Assembly (NCBI RefSeq): GCF_001310635.1
Contig: NZ_BAXR01000001.1
Span: 124,001-188,000 of the forward strand
Length of the DNA stretch: 64,000 bases
Source of the DNA: Bacillus sp. JCM 19034
GTDB taxonomy: Bacteria > Bacillota > Bacilli > Bacillales > Bacillaceae_D
Direction: 5' to 3'
The position numbers were made by a program, and so were the translations under genes. Shown one piece after another: positions 18,537 to 26,782 of the stretch (its first letter is position 1; each line of letters opens with the position of its first letter). The notes beneath the pieces are model-generated. The model was not told where the DNA came from. It worked only from the letters and a program-made list of their open reading frames with translations, and made no database searches.

Positions 18537-19529
18537 ATGAAAGCGTTACAATGGGGGATCATGAGTACAGCCCAAATTGGTCAAACACAGGTTATACCCG
18601 CAATCCAGAGTTCGAGCAATGGGGAAGTCGCAGCCATAGCAAGCTCAAGTGGACAGGCAACTGAAGTAGCTGAAGCATTATCGATTCCAAATGTTTATGA
18701 AAGTTACGAAGAACTGTTATCCGATACGACAATTGATGCAGTCTATATTCCATTACCAAATCACCTGCATAAAAAGTGGGTGATTGAAGCGGCAAAAAGA
18801 GGAAAGCATGTATTGTGTGAAAAACCTGCAGCACTAACGGCTGATGATACACAAGAGATGGTAACGATTTGTCAGGAGCAAGGGGTCACGTTCATGGAAG
18901 CCTTTATGTATCAGTTCCATAGTCAACACGAACGTGTTCGTAAAATTATCGCTTCAGGAGAAATTGGTGAAGTGAAATTAATTAAAGGGAGCTTTTCCTT
19001 TTACCTTGAAGATCGTTCAGGTAATATTCGTGCAGATGCAAAAAAAGGTGGAGGGAGCTTATATGATATTGGCTGCTATCCAATCCACGCAATTCGACAT
19101 ATTTTAAGCACAGAACCTTCGAGTGTTCAAGCACACGGTGAAATCGATACAGAACGTGGAATCGATTTATCGGTATTTGCACATATGAAAATGGCAAACG
19201 GTGTTCATGCAATGTTTGATTGTAGCTTTGATATGTCTAATCGCAATGAATATGAAGTGATTGGTTCAAAAGGAGTGATCCATGTTCCGCGTGCGTATCG
19301 CCCTGATGTAGTCAATGATGGTGAAGGAATGATAATTGTTGAGGTAGGAGGCCATTCACGTACAGAAATTGTTAAAGATGATCAATATAAAAATCAGGTA
19401 GAGCATTTTGCTAACGCCGTTTTTGAAGGTCAGGAGCCGTTCTATCCAGGTGGACAATCAGTTCGTAATATGAAAGTCATTGACGCTTGTTACGAATCTC
19501 TGAAGTCAGGACATCGTGTTATGATTTAG
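18537..19529 (+). CDS. Gfo/Idh/MocA-family oxidoreductase linked to xylAB
   Basis: The 330-residue protein has an N-terminal Rossmann domain and the family motif EKPAAL (residues about 97-102), followed by the GGGSLYDIGCYPIHAIR segment with a likely catalytic Asp/His region. Relatives include NADP-dependent D-xylose 1-dehydrogenase and dihydrodiol dehydrogenase. Because it starts 20 bases after xylB and precedes a terminator, it likely belongs to the xylose operon and may oxidise xylose or a related pentose. The substrate is inferred, not shown. Confidence 0.82.
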   Translation: MKALQWGIMSTAQIGQTQVIPAIQSSSNGEVAAIASSSGQATEVAEALSIPNVYESYEELLSDTTIDAVYIPLPNHLHKKWVIEAAKRGKHVLCEKPAALTADDTQEMVTICQEQGVTFMEAFMYQFHSQHERVRKIIASGEIGEVKLIKGSFSFYLEDRSGNIRADAKKGGGSLYDIGCYPIHAIRHILSTEPSSVQAHGEIDTERGIDLSVFAHMKMANGVHAMFDCSFDMSNRNEYEVIGSKGVIHVPRAYRPDVVNDGEGMIIVEVGGHSRTEIVKDDQYKNQVEHFANAVFEGQEPFYPGGQSVRNMKVIDACYESLKSGHRVMI

Positions 19530-19548
19530 TTTTTGAGTAGTTCTTCTT

Positions 19549-19590
19549 AGGTGTTGCAATAAGTGACTTTAACTTATTGGAGCACCTTTT
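19549..19590 (+). terminator. Terminator of the xylAB operon
   Basis: An imperfect 16-pair stem (AGGTGTTGCAATAAGT with ACTTATTGGAGCACCT) is followed by TTTT AATTTTT. Confidence 0.82.
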
Positions 19591-19663
19591 AATTTTTATT
19601 TTTCTAAATAATACGGTAAGATATTGAAAGAAATATATGAAGAAACCATAAGGGGGAGAGGAA

Positions 19664-19810
19664 ATGCGTCCACATCAAATATCAGCTGAAACCGCTCAAA
19701 TTTTAGCAGATAAGCTTAAAGTACCGATTGAACAAATTATGCATATGCCACAGCATATCCTAATTGCTAAGCTAGCTGAATTAGATAAAGATGAAAAGAA
19801 TAATGAATAA
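19664..19810 (+). CDS. YycC-like small protein
   Basis: This 48-residue ORF (MRPHQISAETA ... MHMPQHILIAKL) is preceded by a strong GGGGGAGAGG ribosome-binding site 3 bases before the ATG and followed by an excellent terminator. It resembles the short YycC family of Bacillus, known only by conservation. It has no membrane helix and is probably a cytoplasmic helical peptide. The function is unknown. Confidence 0.72.
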   Translation: MRPHQISAETAQILADKLKVPIEQIMHMPQHILIAKLAELDKDEKNNE

Positions 19811-19851
19811 TAATAGGAAAAGATGTGAATCTTGTTTGGGTCACATCTCAG

Positions 19852-19897
19852 CCTGTCGACAAAGTCTCGCATAAGCGAGACAGGCGACAGGTTTTTT
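19852..19897 (+). terminator. Two-tier intrinsic terminator
   Basis: An outer stem (CCTGTCG with CGACAGG) encloses an inner one (GTCTCGC-ATAA-GCGAGAC) and ends in TTTTTT. A further GATGTGA/TCACATC pair lies just upstream. Confidence 0.9.
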
Positions 19898-19910
19898 ATT
19901 GCTCAGGAAA

Positions 19911-20050
19911 TCGTCCTCCGACCACGCTACTAAGGGTAGGGGGCACGCTTTGGACAGGAGGGTGTTGAACTAACCGATACGCCGGTGGATTTCAGCCTGC
20001 CCTTTCCTCCTGCAGGAGTCGGCCCTCTCATCCCGTCCGCTTTGTTTAGT
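19911..20050. repeat. GC-rich non-coding segment, candidate dispersed intergenic repeat
   Basis: The 390-base gap between the YycC-like gene and the exporter holds a block visibly richer in G and C than its surroundings, with short inverted repeats and a perfect 12-base palindrome CTCCTGCAGGAG at 20007-20018. It has no supported ORF. The GCAGGAGTCGGCCCT segment and the flanking CGCTTT are reminiscent of dispersed intergenic repeats in Bacillus genomes. That link is from memory, and only one copy lies in this window. Confidence 0.4.
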
Positions 20051-20201
20051 GCCAAAAAGGAAATTGGCTTCTCCGTTTAGTCTACGGTCTTTAGATGTGA
20101 TCTTGTTTAGATAACATCTTTATTAAATAGTTTCCATTTGCAAAGGCGACTGAGAAATAAGTTGACTGTAGGGATAGCTTTGAATCAGAGTTTTACAATA
20201 T

Positions 20202-21749
20202 TTACTCATTTGAATCGCGAAGTGGGATTTCATTTAAAAACAATGTCATAATAAATGCTAGAAAAATAACGATTGAAGTGGTTATAAAAACAGTTGAAAG
20301 AGCTTGATTTAATGTTTCCTGTATGGAAGTTAAATATTGGTCAAAGTCAGCTATAACTGTTTCAGGTATGAGATTTCTTAAACTTGAAATTTCCTCTGGT
20401 TCCATTAGCAAACCAGGATTTGTTAACATACTAGGATCTATAGCTGTCTGTTCTAATGAAGCTGGTATACTTTTTTCACTTAATTGCTGTCCCATTCTAG
20501 CATTTAATATGGTTCCGAGGAACGCAACCCCAATCGTGCCCCCCATTTGTCTTGATAATTGTGATGTCGCAGTTGCTACACCAAGATAGCGGTGATCAAC
20601 CGCATTTTGAACAGTTAATGTAAAAATTGGCATTGTTAATCCAAGTCCGATACCACAGATCATTAAGTATAGGATAAGCGTAAGGAGTGTGCTTTCGGTC
20701 GTTAATGTGGAATTAAGATATAATCCGATTGAAAAAATGAAAAAACCAATCAATGCAAATCGTTTATATTTTCCGGTTTTTGTGATTAGTTGTCCTACTA
20801 GTGTACTAAAGGCAACCATTGATAGTGTCATCGACATTTCTGTTAAACCTGAAATAGTAGCCGAACGCCCTAATACGCCTTGAACGAAAAAGGGGACGTA
20901 CATAATGATACCGAACATTCCTACTCCTGACAGAAAGGAAATAATATTTGAAACGGTAACGATTCGGTTTTTAAATAACGAAAGTGGAACGACGGGGCTA
21001 GTAACCTTTTTTTCAATCCATATAAAAAACAAAAATGAAACGATAAATAAAGCAAGCATACTTAAGACAGAAGCAGAACTCCAACCGTTAGAACCACCCC
21101 AGTTGACGGCTAGAAGCAAGGATAAAATGGCAATCGCCAACGTAAGTGAGCCAAAATAATCAATTTTCTCACCTTCTTTTTTAGCGACTTTGGGATAAAG
21201 TTTGAAAATCATTATAAATGCAAATAAACCAATTGGGAGGAAGATCCAAAAAACCCATGACCAGTTAAGGTTATCAACAATCAATCCCCCTAATGTAGGG
21301 CCAATCAAGCTAGATAAACCAAATACACCACCCATTAATCCTTGCCAACGTCCCCGTTCACGCGGTGAAAATAGATCCCCGATTGTTGTGAAAGCAGATG
21401 ACATAATCATGCCGCCCCCGAAACCTTGGATTCCACGGAATAAAATTAGTTGCAGCATTGTATGTGAGAAACCACAAAGGAATCCCCCTATTGTAAATAT
21501 TCCAATTCCGAGCAAAATAAAAGGTTTGCGTCCATAAATATCTGATAATTTTCCAACTAAAATAGCTGTTGTGCTAGCAGTTAACATGTAAATGGTAAAA
21601 ACCCAGCTATAAAAATCCATCCCGCCAATATCTGCAACAATCTTTGGTAAAGAAGTACCAACGATTGTCATATTTAATGCAGCAAATAACAAGGCAGACA
21701 TGACGGAGATCATGATTGTCAGCTTTTTCCTGAAATCTAAATTTTCCAA
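20202..21749 (-). CDS. EmrB/QacA-family MFS multidrug exporter
   Basis: This 515-residue protein has about 14 hydrophobic helices, as expected for the DHA2 drug:H+ antiporters. Motif A (GKLSDIYGRKP) follows the second helix, and a motif C-like GPTLGGLI is in helix 5. It probably exports drugs or toxic organic cations. The start is TTG 21749, with GGAGG about 9 bases upstream. No TetR or MarR regulator is adjacent. It is a single-gene unit on the minus strand. Confidence 0.88.
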   Translation of the reverse strand: MENLDFRKKLTIMISVMSALLFAALNMTIVGTSLPKIVADIGGMDFYSWVFTIYMLTASTTAILVGKLSDIYGRKPFILLGIGIFTIGGFLCGFSHTMLQLILFRGIQGFGGGMIMSSAFTTIGDLFSPRERGRWQGLMGGVFGLSSLIGPTLGGLIVDNLNWSWVFWIFLPIGLFAFIMIFKLYPKVAKKEGEKIDYFGSLTLAIAILSLLLAVNWGGSNGWSSASVLSMLALFIVSFLFFIWIEKKVTSPVVPLSLFKNRIVTVSNIISFLSGVGMFGIIMYVPFFVQGVLGRSATISGLTEMSMTLSMVAFSTLVGQLITKTGKYKRFALIGFFIFSIGLYLNSTLTTESTLLTLILYLMICGIGLGLTMPIFTLTVQNAVDHRYLGVATATSQLSRQMGGTIGVAFLGTILNARMGQQLSEKSIPASLEQTAIDPSMLTNPGLLMEPEEISSLRNLIPETVIADFDQYLTSIQETLNQALSTVFITTSIVIFLAFIMTLFLNEIPLRDSNE

Positions 21750-22087
21750 TGGCGTTTCCTCCAGTTTTTGTATACACCATTTATTGTAACATGGGTGAGG
21801 GTTCTTTATTTATACAAAAGAGAGAGAGAGTTGATGAATGAAATAGAATTTGAGGTACTGATACTTCAAGAAATTACTATGTTGTCATGTTGATTATTTT
21901 TATAGCATTTGTATGGATGACTAGTTTCTTTAGTTATATAGAAATGATTATGGAAATTTATCATAAGTGTCAGTAGTGGATTAGAATGAAGAATGTCGGC
22001 TTCGCACACTACACACTTTTTCCTAGAAAAGCCAGTGTAAAGGCTAAGCACGACACTTCTAAGAAAAGGTGAGGTGCTCTTTGCTAT
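21750..22087. other. Intergenic region without a supported gene
   Basis: This gap lies between the divergent exporter start and the 3' end of sspH. A 61-codon minus-strand reading frame (21866-22051) has neither a ribosome-binding site nor a recognisable product. I see nothing convincing here besides the probable exporter promoter. Confidence 0.5.
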
Positions 22088-22267
22088 TTATTTCTCTTCT
22101 AACTCATCAATTGGCACGGTTGTTCGTTCTTCAAGTGGCCCTCTAAGGTGGACAGTAACCGTGTGATCAGCTTCATTTAGTTCGTCTATCCAAATGGAGG
22201 TACCATTGTACGTCACATCGATATCAGCAGGTGACGATAATATTTGTTTTACTCGTTTAATCTCCAT
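22088..22267 (-). CDS. sspH: H-type small acid-soluble spore protein
   Basis: The 59-residue protein (MEIKRVKQILSS ... VTYNGTSIWIDELNE ... VPIDELEEK) matches SspH-type SASPs in length and in the VTYNG and VP-x-x-EL segments. These minor spore proteins accumulate in the forespore under sigma-F/sigma-G control. ATG 22276 abuts the AAAGGATG ribosome-binding site, so ATG 22267, about 9 bases away, is the start. It is divergent from an alpha/beta SASP gene. Confidence 0.88.
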   Translation of the reverse strand: MEIKRVKQILSSPADIDVTYNGTSIWIDELNEADHTVTVHLRGPLEERTTVPIDELEEK

Positions 22268-22358
22268 GTTTAACATCCTTTCATTGAAAAATCATTTATA
22301 ACTTGTGCTGATCACAAAAAAATATGTACGATTAAATGAGTATTGGAAAATCTCACTA

Positions 22359-22388
22359 GGATAATTCAAGGTTACGAGAAGCATGCTA
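22359..22388 (+). promoter_or_regulatory. Candidate sigma-G promoter of the SASP gene
   Basis: GGATA (22359-22363), 18 bases, then CATGCTA (22382-22388) fits the sigma-G pattern GHATR-N18-CATNHTA with one mismatch, 34 bases before the SASP start. Confidence 0.6.
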
Positions 22389-22422
22389 ATTTGTGAACAC
22401 AATAAAAGTGAGGTGAAACAGC

Positions 22423-22632
22423 ATGGCGAATAACAATAATAGTAACCGACTAGTTGTACCGGGTGTTCAACAAGCTTTAGATCAAATGAAATATGAAATT
22501 GCTGCTGAATTTGGAGTTCGTTTAGGCGCTGATGATAGTTCACGTGCCAATGGTTCAGTAGGTGGCGAGATTACTAAACGCTTAGTACAACAAGCAGAGT
22601 CACAAATGAGCGGAAATATTAATCAGCAATAA
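22423..22632 (+). CDS. Alpha/beta-type small acid-soluble spore protein
   Basis: This 69-residue protein saturates and protects spore DNA. It has the [20 protein letters not shown] core, with the germination-protease cleavage region EIAAEFGV, and the [19 protein letters not shown]-binding helix. AGGTGAAA precedes the ATG. A sigma-G-like promoter lies upstream and a terminator follows. It is a stand-alone forespore gene in the block between pdp and dacF. Confidence 0.95.
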   Translation: MANNNNSNRLVVPGVQQALDQMKYEIAAEFGVRLGADDSSRANGSVGGEITKRLVQQAESQMSGNINQQ

Positions 22633-22648
22633 GTAAATATAATGGCCT

Positions 22649-22679
22649 AACTCGGGGTGAATGAATCCCGAGTTTTTTT
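22649..22679 (+). terminator. Intrinsic terminator of the SASP gene
   Basis: An 8-pair stem (AACTCGGG with CCCGAGTT) is followed by a run of seven T. Confidence 0.9.
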
Positions 22680-22813
22680 ATTGCACTGTTATTTTTTTTG
22701 ATCAGGTATAAAGTAAGGAGAATTGGAAAAGATGGAAGGAGTAAACTTAGGTGAATTGTCGCTATTATTTAGGACATAGACACTATCATAACGAAAATGG
22801 AGGTCGGATGGAG

Positions 22814-23977
22814 ATGAAAAAAGTTCTATCCAGTATTTTATCTGTTTTATTAATTATTGGATTAGTAGTACCATCAGTTAGTGCTGCGGAAAAGCAAGCA
22901 AAATTAGCAGATAATTCTACATCAGCTATCATTATTGAACGTGACACAGGCGAGATTCTTTTTGAAAAGAATAAAGATGAAAAGCTGCCCCCAGCTAGTA
23001 TGACAAAAATCATGACAATGTTATTAATTATGGAAGCGCTAGAGAAAGAAGCGATTACATATGATGAAATGGTTCGTACGAGTGAGTATGCTGCTTCTAT
23101 GGGGGGATCACAAATCTTTTTGGAACCGGGTGAAGAGATGAGTGTTCGAGATATGTTAAAAGCGATTGCCGTAGCTTCTGGTAATGATGCATCTGTAGCA
23201 ATGGCTGAACATATTGCCGGTACTGAAGAAGAATTTGTCACAATGATGAACGAAAAGGCAGAGGAGTTAGGTTTAGAACAGACACATTTTGTCAATGTAA
23301 ATGGACTTCCCGCTGATAATCATTATTCATCTGCTCATGATTTAGCAATTATGTCAAAAGAGCTTTTGAAATATGAAGATATTACGACATTTACTGGGAT
23401 ATATGAAGATTATTTACGTCAAGATAGTGATGATCCCTTTTGGCTTGTGAATACGAATAAACTCGTTAAATATTATCCAGGTGTTGATGGTTTAAAGACA
23501 GGTTTTACAAGAGAAGCGAAATATTGTTTAGCAGCGACAGCAGAAAAGAATGATATGCGGATAATAACTGTGGTTATGGGAGCACCATCACCAAAGGAAA
23601 GAAATGCACAAATTACTTCTATGTTAGATTATGCATTTAGTCAATATCAAAGCCATAAATTATATGACCGTGGTCAAGAAATGTCCAATGTGAAGGTAAG
23701 TAAAGGAGAACAAAGACAAGTAGCGGCAATAACAGCCGAGTCGGTTTCTTTGTTAACGAAAAAAGGGGAAAAAATTGATGATGTTACAGAACGTATTGAA
23801 TTAAATGAAGATTTACGGGCTCCTGTTGCAAAAGGTGATGTTATAGGTACATTAATCATAGAAAAGGAGGGCAAACTATTAAATCAAACCGATTTATTAG
23901 CTGAAACGGATGTGCAAAAGGCTTCTTGGTGGTCCATTTTCAAGCGAACAATCGGGAAATTTGGCACTGCTTCTTAA
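22814..23977 (+). CDS. dacF: D-alanyl-D-alanine carboxypeptidase DacF
   Basis: DacF is a low-molecular-mass penicillin-binding protein that trims peptidoglycan side chains, made in the forespore in B. subtilis. A Sec signal peptide (residues 1-22, ending SVSAAE) is followed by SxxK (PASMTKIM), SxN (ASGNDA) and KTG (LKTGFTREA) of the peptidase S11 domain and a C-terminal beta domain. It has 387 residues. The TGGAGG site favours ATG 22814 over ATG 22808. It lies directly upstream of spoIIAA as in B. subtilis. Confidence 0.93.
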   Translation: MKKVLSSILSVLLIIGLVVPSVSAAEKQAKLADNSTSAIIIERDTGEILFEKNKDEKLPPASMTKIMTMLLIMEALEKEAITYDEMVRTSEYAASMGGSQIFLEPGEEMSVRDMLKAIAVASGNDASVAMAEHIAGTEEEFVTMMNEKAEELGLEQTHFVNVNGLPADNHYSSAHDLAIMSKELLKYEDITTFTGIYEDYLRQDSDDPFWLVNTNKLVKYYPGVDGLKTGFTREAKYCLAATAEKNDMRIITVVMGAPSPKERNAQITSMLDYAFSQYQSHKLYDRGQEMSNVKVSKGEQRQVAAITAESVSLLTKKGEKIDDVTERIELNEDLRAPVAKGDVIGTLIIEKEGKLLNQTDLLAETDVQKASWWSIFKRTIGKFGTAS

Positions 23978-24110
23978 ATTAGCTGACAACTTTATTCGAA
24001 ATGACACTAGTTTTGTCATGTAGCAGGAAGGTGTACACAAAAAGGAGAAACTCTCTAAACAACAATTGCACATGTTGTGTAAATGGAACTTTAGAGGGAG
24101 AGTGATCACA

Positions 24111-24458
24111 TTGAGTTTGCAAATTAGTGTTGAGGAAAAAGGTGCTGTCTTACTTGTACGCCTCATAGGGGAATTAGATCATCATACAGCCGAGGAGCTA
24201 AGAGCACAGGTTGAGGAAAGACTTAAAAGAGATGTTAAGCATATTGTTCTTAATTTAGAGCAGCTTTCCTTTATGGATAGTTCAGGGCTTGGCGTCATAT
24301 TAGGAAGATATAAGCAAGTAAAAGCAATTGGTGGTGAAATGGTCGTATGTGCCATTTCACCAGCTGTGAAACGTCTATTTGAATTGTCGGGATTATTTAA
24401 AATTATCCGTTTAGAAGAGAATGAAGAATATGCGTTGCAAAAGTTGGGGGTGGCGTAA
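24111..24458 (+). CDS. spoIIAA: Anti-sigma F factor antagonist
   Basis: SpoIIAA is the STAS-domain protein that, when unphosphorylated, frees sigma-F from SpoIIAB in the forespore. The phosphorylatable serine (S58 in [12 protein letters not shown]) and the [17 protein letters not shown] helix are conserved. TTG 24111 gives MSLQIS, as in B. subtilis, and 115 residues; upstream ATG codons lie in the leader. The first gene of the spoIIA operon; spoIIAB starts one base after its stop codon. Confidence 0.95.
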   Translation: MSLQISVEEKGAVLLVRLIGELDHHTAEELRAQVEERLKRDVKHIVLNLEQLSFMDSSGLGVILGRYKQVKAIGGEMVVCAISPAVKRLFELSGLFKIIRLEENEEYALQKLGVA

Positions 24459-24899
24459 ATGAATAACCAAATGGATTTACAGTTTTCTGCAGTTAGTAAA
24501 AATGAATCGTTTGCTCGAATAACGGTTGCAGCATTTATCGCACAGTTAGACCCATCGATGGATGAACTAACAGAAATTAAAACAGTAGTCTCAGAAGCTG
24601 TAACAAATGCAATTATTCATGGTTACAATAGTGATCCCACTGGTGTTGTTTATATTCATGCTAAATTAATTGATAATGCCATTGAATTAATCATTCGTGA
24701 TGAAGGTTTAGGGATTCAAGATGTTGATGAAGCTCGAATGCCTCTTTATACATCAAAGCCAGAGCTCGAACGATCAGGGATGGGCTTTACGATTATGGAA
24801 AACTTTATGGATGAAGTTGACGTTACTTCCGAACCGATGATGGGCACAACCGTTTACTTGAAAAAAACTCTTACAAATAGCAGAGCTATGTGTAATTAA
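24459..24899 (+). CDS. spoIIAB: Anti-sigma F factor and serine kinase
   Basis: SpoIIAB binds sigma-F and phosphorylates SpoIIAA. This GHKL-type kinase of 146 residues has the N-box [12 protein letters not shown], the G1 box DEGLGIQD and the G2 region [21 protein letters not shown] site lies inside the end of spoIIAA, so the two are tightly coupled. It is followed 12 bases later by sigF. Confidence 0.96.
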   Translation: MNNQMDLQFSAVSKNESFARITVAAFIAQLDPSMDELTEIKTVVSEAVTNAIIHGYNSDPTGVVYIHAKLIDNAIELIIRDEGLGIQDVDEARMPLYTSKPELERSGMGFTIMENFMDEVDVTSEPMMGTTVYLKKTLTNSRAMCN

Positions 24900-24911
24900 G
24901 GGGTTTTGAAT

Positions 24912-25676
24912 ATGGATGTCGAGGTTAAACAACAGAAAAAACAACAGCCTCATTTTACCGATGAGGAAGTTAAAGAGCTGATTGCCAGAAGTCAAGCAGG
25001 TGATCAAGAAGCTAGAGACTTAATAGTCAATCGTAACACTCGTCTTGTGTGGTCGGTTGTTCAGCGTTTTATGAATCGTGGATATGAGGCTGATGATTTG
25101 TTTCAAATTGGTTGTATTGGCTTAATTAAATCGGTTGATAAATTCGATCTATCATATGAGGTGAAATTCTCAACTTACGCTGTGCCAATGATTATTGGAG
25201 AGATTCAACGCTTTTTACGAGATGATGGTACCGTGAAAGTAAGTCGGTCGATTAAAGAGTTAAGTAATAAAGTTCGCAAATTAAAAGATGAAATGACCAA
25301 AACGTTAGGACGAACTCCGACAGTTAATGAAATTGCTGAACAGTTAGAAATTTCACCTGAGGAAGTCGTGTTCGCAGGCGAAGCGAGCAAATCACTTTCT
25401 TCAATCCATGAAACTGTCTATGAAAATGATGGAGACCCAATAACATTGCTTGATCAAATAGCTGATCAATCAGAAACGAAATGGTTTGACAAAATTGCTC
25501 TAAAAGAAGCTATTAGAGATTTAGATGAAAGAGAAAGGCTAATCGTGTATTTACGCTATTATAAAGACCAAACCCAATCAGAAGTAGCAAATCGATTAGG
25601 AATCTCTCAAGTCCAAGTCTCTCGTCTAGAAAAGAAAATACTAGAGCAAATGAAACATGATATGAGTGAACCGTAA
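24912..25676 (+). CDS. sigF: RNA polymerase sigma-F factor
   Basis: Sigma-F directs the first forespore-specific transcription. Region 2 (NRGYEADDLFQIGCIGLIKSVDKFD, STYAVPMIIGEIQRFLRDDG), region 3 and region 4 (ERLIVYLRYYKDQTQSEVANRLGISQVQVSRLEK) are intact over 254 residues. AAGGGGT lies 8 bases before ATG 24912; TTG 24906 is too close to it. It is the last gene of the spoIIA operon, closed by a terminator. The gene normally next door, spoVAA, is absent. Confidence 0.97.
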   Translation: MDVEVKQQKKQQPHFTDEEVKELIARSQAGDQEARDLIVNRNTRLVWSVVQRFMNRGYEADDLFQIGCIGLIKSVDKFDLSYEVKFSTYAVPMIIGEIQRFLRDDGTVKVSRSIKELSNKVRKLKDEMTKTLGRTPTVNEIAEQLEISPEEVVFAGEASKSLSSIHETVYENDGDPITLLDQIADQSETKWFDKIALKEAIRDLDERERLIVYLRYYKDQTQSEVANRLGISQVQVSRLEKKILEQMKHDMSEP

Positions 25677-25683
25677 AAATAAA

Positions 25684-25734
25684 GGCTGCCTCACAAGATC
25701 TAAGAGCAACATTGTGAAGCAGCCGTATTTTTTA
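25684..25734. terminator. Terminator after sigF
   Basis: A stem (GGCTGC-C-TCACAA with TTGTGA-A-GCAGCC) is followed by TTTTTT. mtnA converges from the other side and may share it. Confidence 0.85.
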
Positions 25735-26782
25735 TTAGTTAAACAGTTTAGGTAACTCCTTCTCATAATTTCCTTTAATGACACCTTTTTCTGTGATAAT
25801 TCCTGTAATATATTGAGCTGGTGTTACGTCGAATGCTGGATTATACACTTGAATGTCTTTTGGTGAAATGCTTTGACCGTTAATCGTTCTAACTTCATCA
25901 GCGTGCCGCTCTTCAATTTCAATATCATGACCACTTGTTGTTTCCAAATCAATTGTTGAAAGTGGGGCAGCAACGTAAAAAGGTACGTTTAATGATTTTG
26001 CTATTAAGGCGATACCAAAAGTTCCAATTTTATTAGCTGTGTCTCCATTTGCAGCAATCCTGTCTGCTCCGACAATAACAGCATTGATCTCTTTTGACTT
26101 CATTGTATGTGCAGCCATATTATCAGTAATAAGCGTAACGTTTACACCTAGGTTTTGCAGTTCCCAAGCTGTAAGACGTGCTCCTTGGAGGACCGGGCGA
26201 GTTTCACACGCGAAAGCATTTTAATGTTATTCCATGCTCTTTTGCTAAATAGAATGGTGCTAGTGCTGTTCCGTAGCGGGCAGTTGCAATTCCGCCAGCG
26301 TTACAATGAGTTAGAAGAGTGTCGCCATCATTAAATAGTGCTAACCCATGCTCACCTATTGCCCTACATACCGCTTCATCTTCATCTTGGATAAGCTTGG
26401 CTTCTGTAAGTACTGCTTGCTTAGCTTTTGTAACAGAGTTTTCTGTATTAGCTATTTTTACAATCCGTCTTACTGCCCAAAATAGGTTAACAGCAGTCGG
26501 TCTTGCAGTTTCTAAATAAGTGGCTTGCTCTTGAAGTTCCGTTAAGTATCTTTTCACGTCATCACCATCAAATGATTGTGACCATAAGCATAAACCATAT
26601 GCGGCTGAGATGCCGATAGCCGGGGCGCCCCGTACTTTTAATTCGAATATCGCATCCCAAATATCTTTGATCGTTGTTAATGTTAGATAGATTGTTTCAT
26701 GGGGCAACAGTCTTTGATCTAAGAGCTTCACATGATTATTTTGCCATTGCACCGAACGTATCGGTTCTACTAGTTTTGTCAT
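25735..26782 (-). CDS. mtnA: S-methyl-5-thioribose-1-phosphate isomerase (frame broken at 26219-26222)
   Basis: MtnA isomerises methylthioribose 1-phosphate to methylthioribulose 1-phosphate in methionine salvage. It is an eIF2B-alpha-like protein with [16 protein letters not shown], the catalytic cysteine in [10 protein letters not shown] and the aspartate in [13 protein letters not shown]. One surplus base in a T4 run (26219-26222, A4 on the coding strand) breaks the frame just before [15 protein letters not shown]. Removing it yields 348 residues, the normal size. Its ATG overlaps the mtnK stop codon (ATGA), showing translational coupling. Confidence 0.92.

Noticed and set aside
21866-22051. 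61-codon minus-strand ORF between the exporter and sspH
   Set aside because: No ribosome-binding site, no recognisable motif, and the region looks non-coding.
24000-24110. Sigma-H promoter and Spo0A boxes before spoIIAA
   Set aside because: AAAAGGAGAAA resembles a -35, but no acceptable GAAT-type -10 lies at the right distance; the 0A-like sites are too degenerate.
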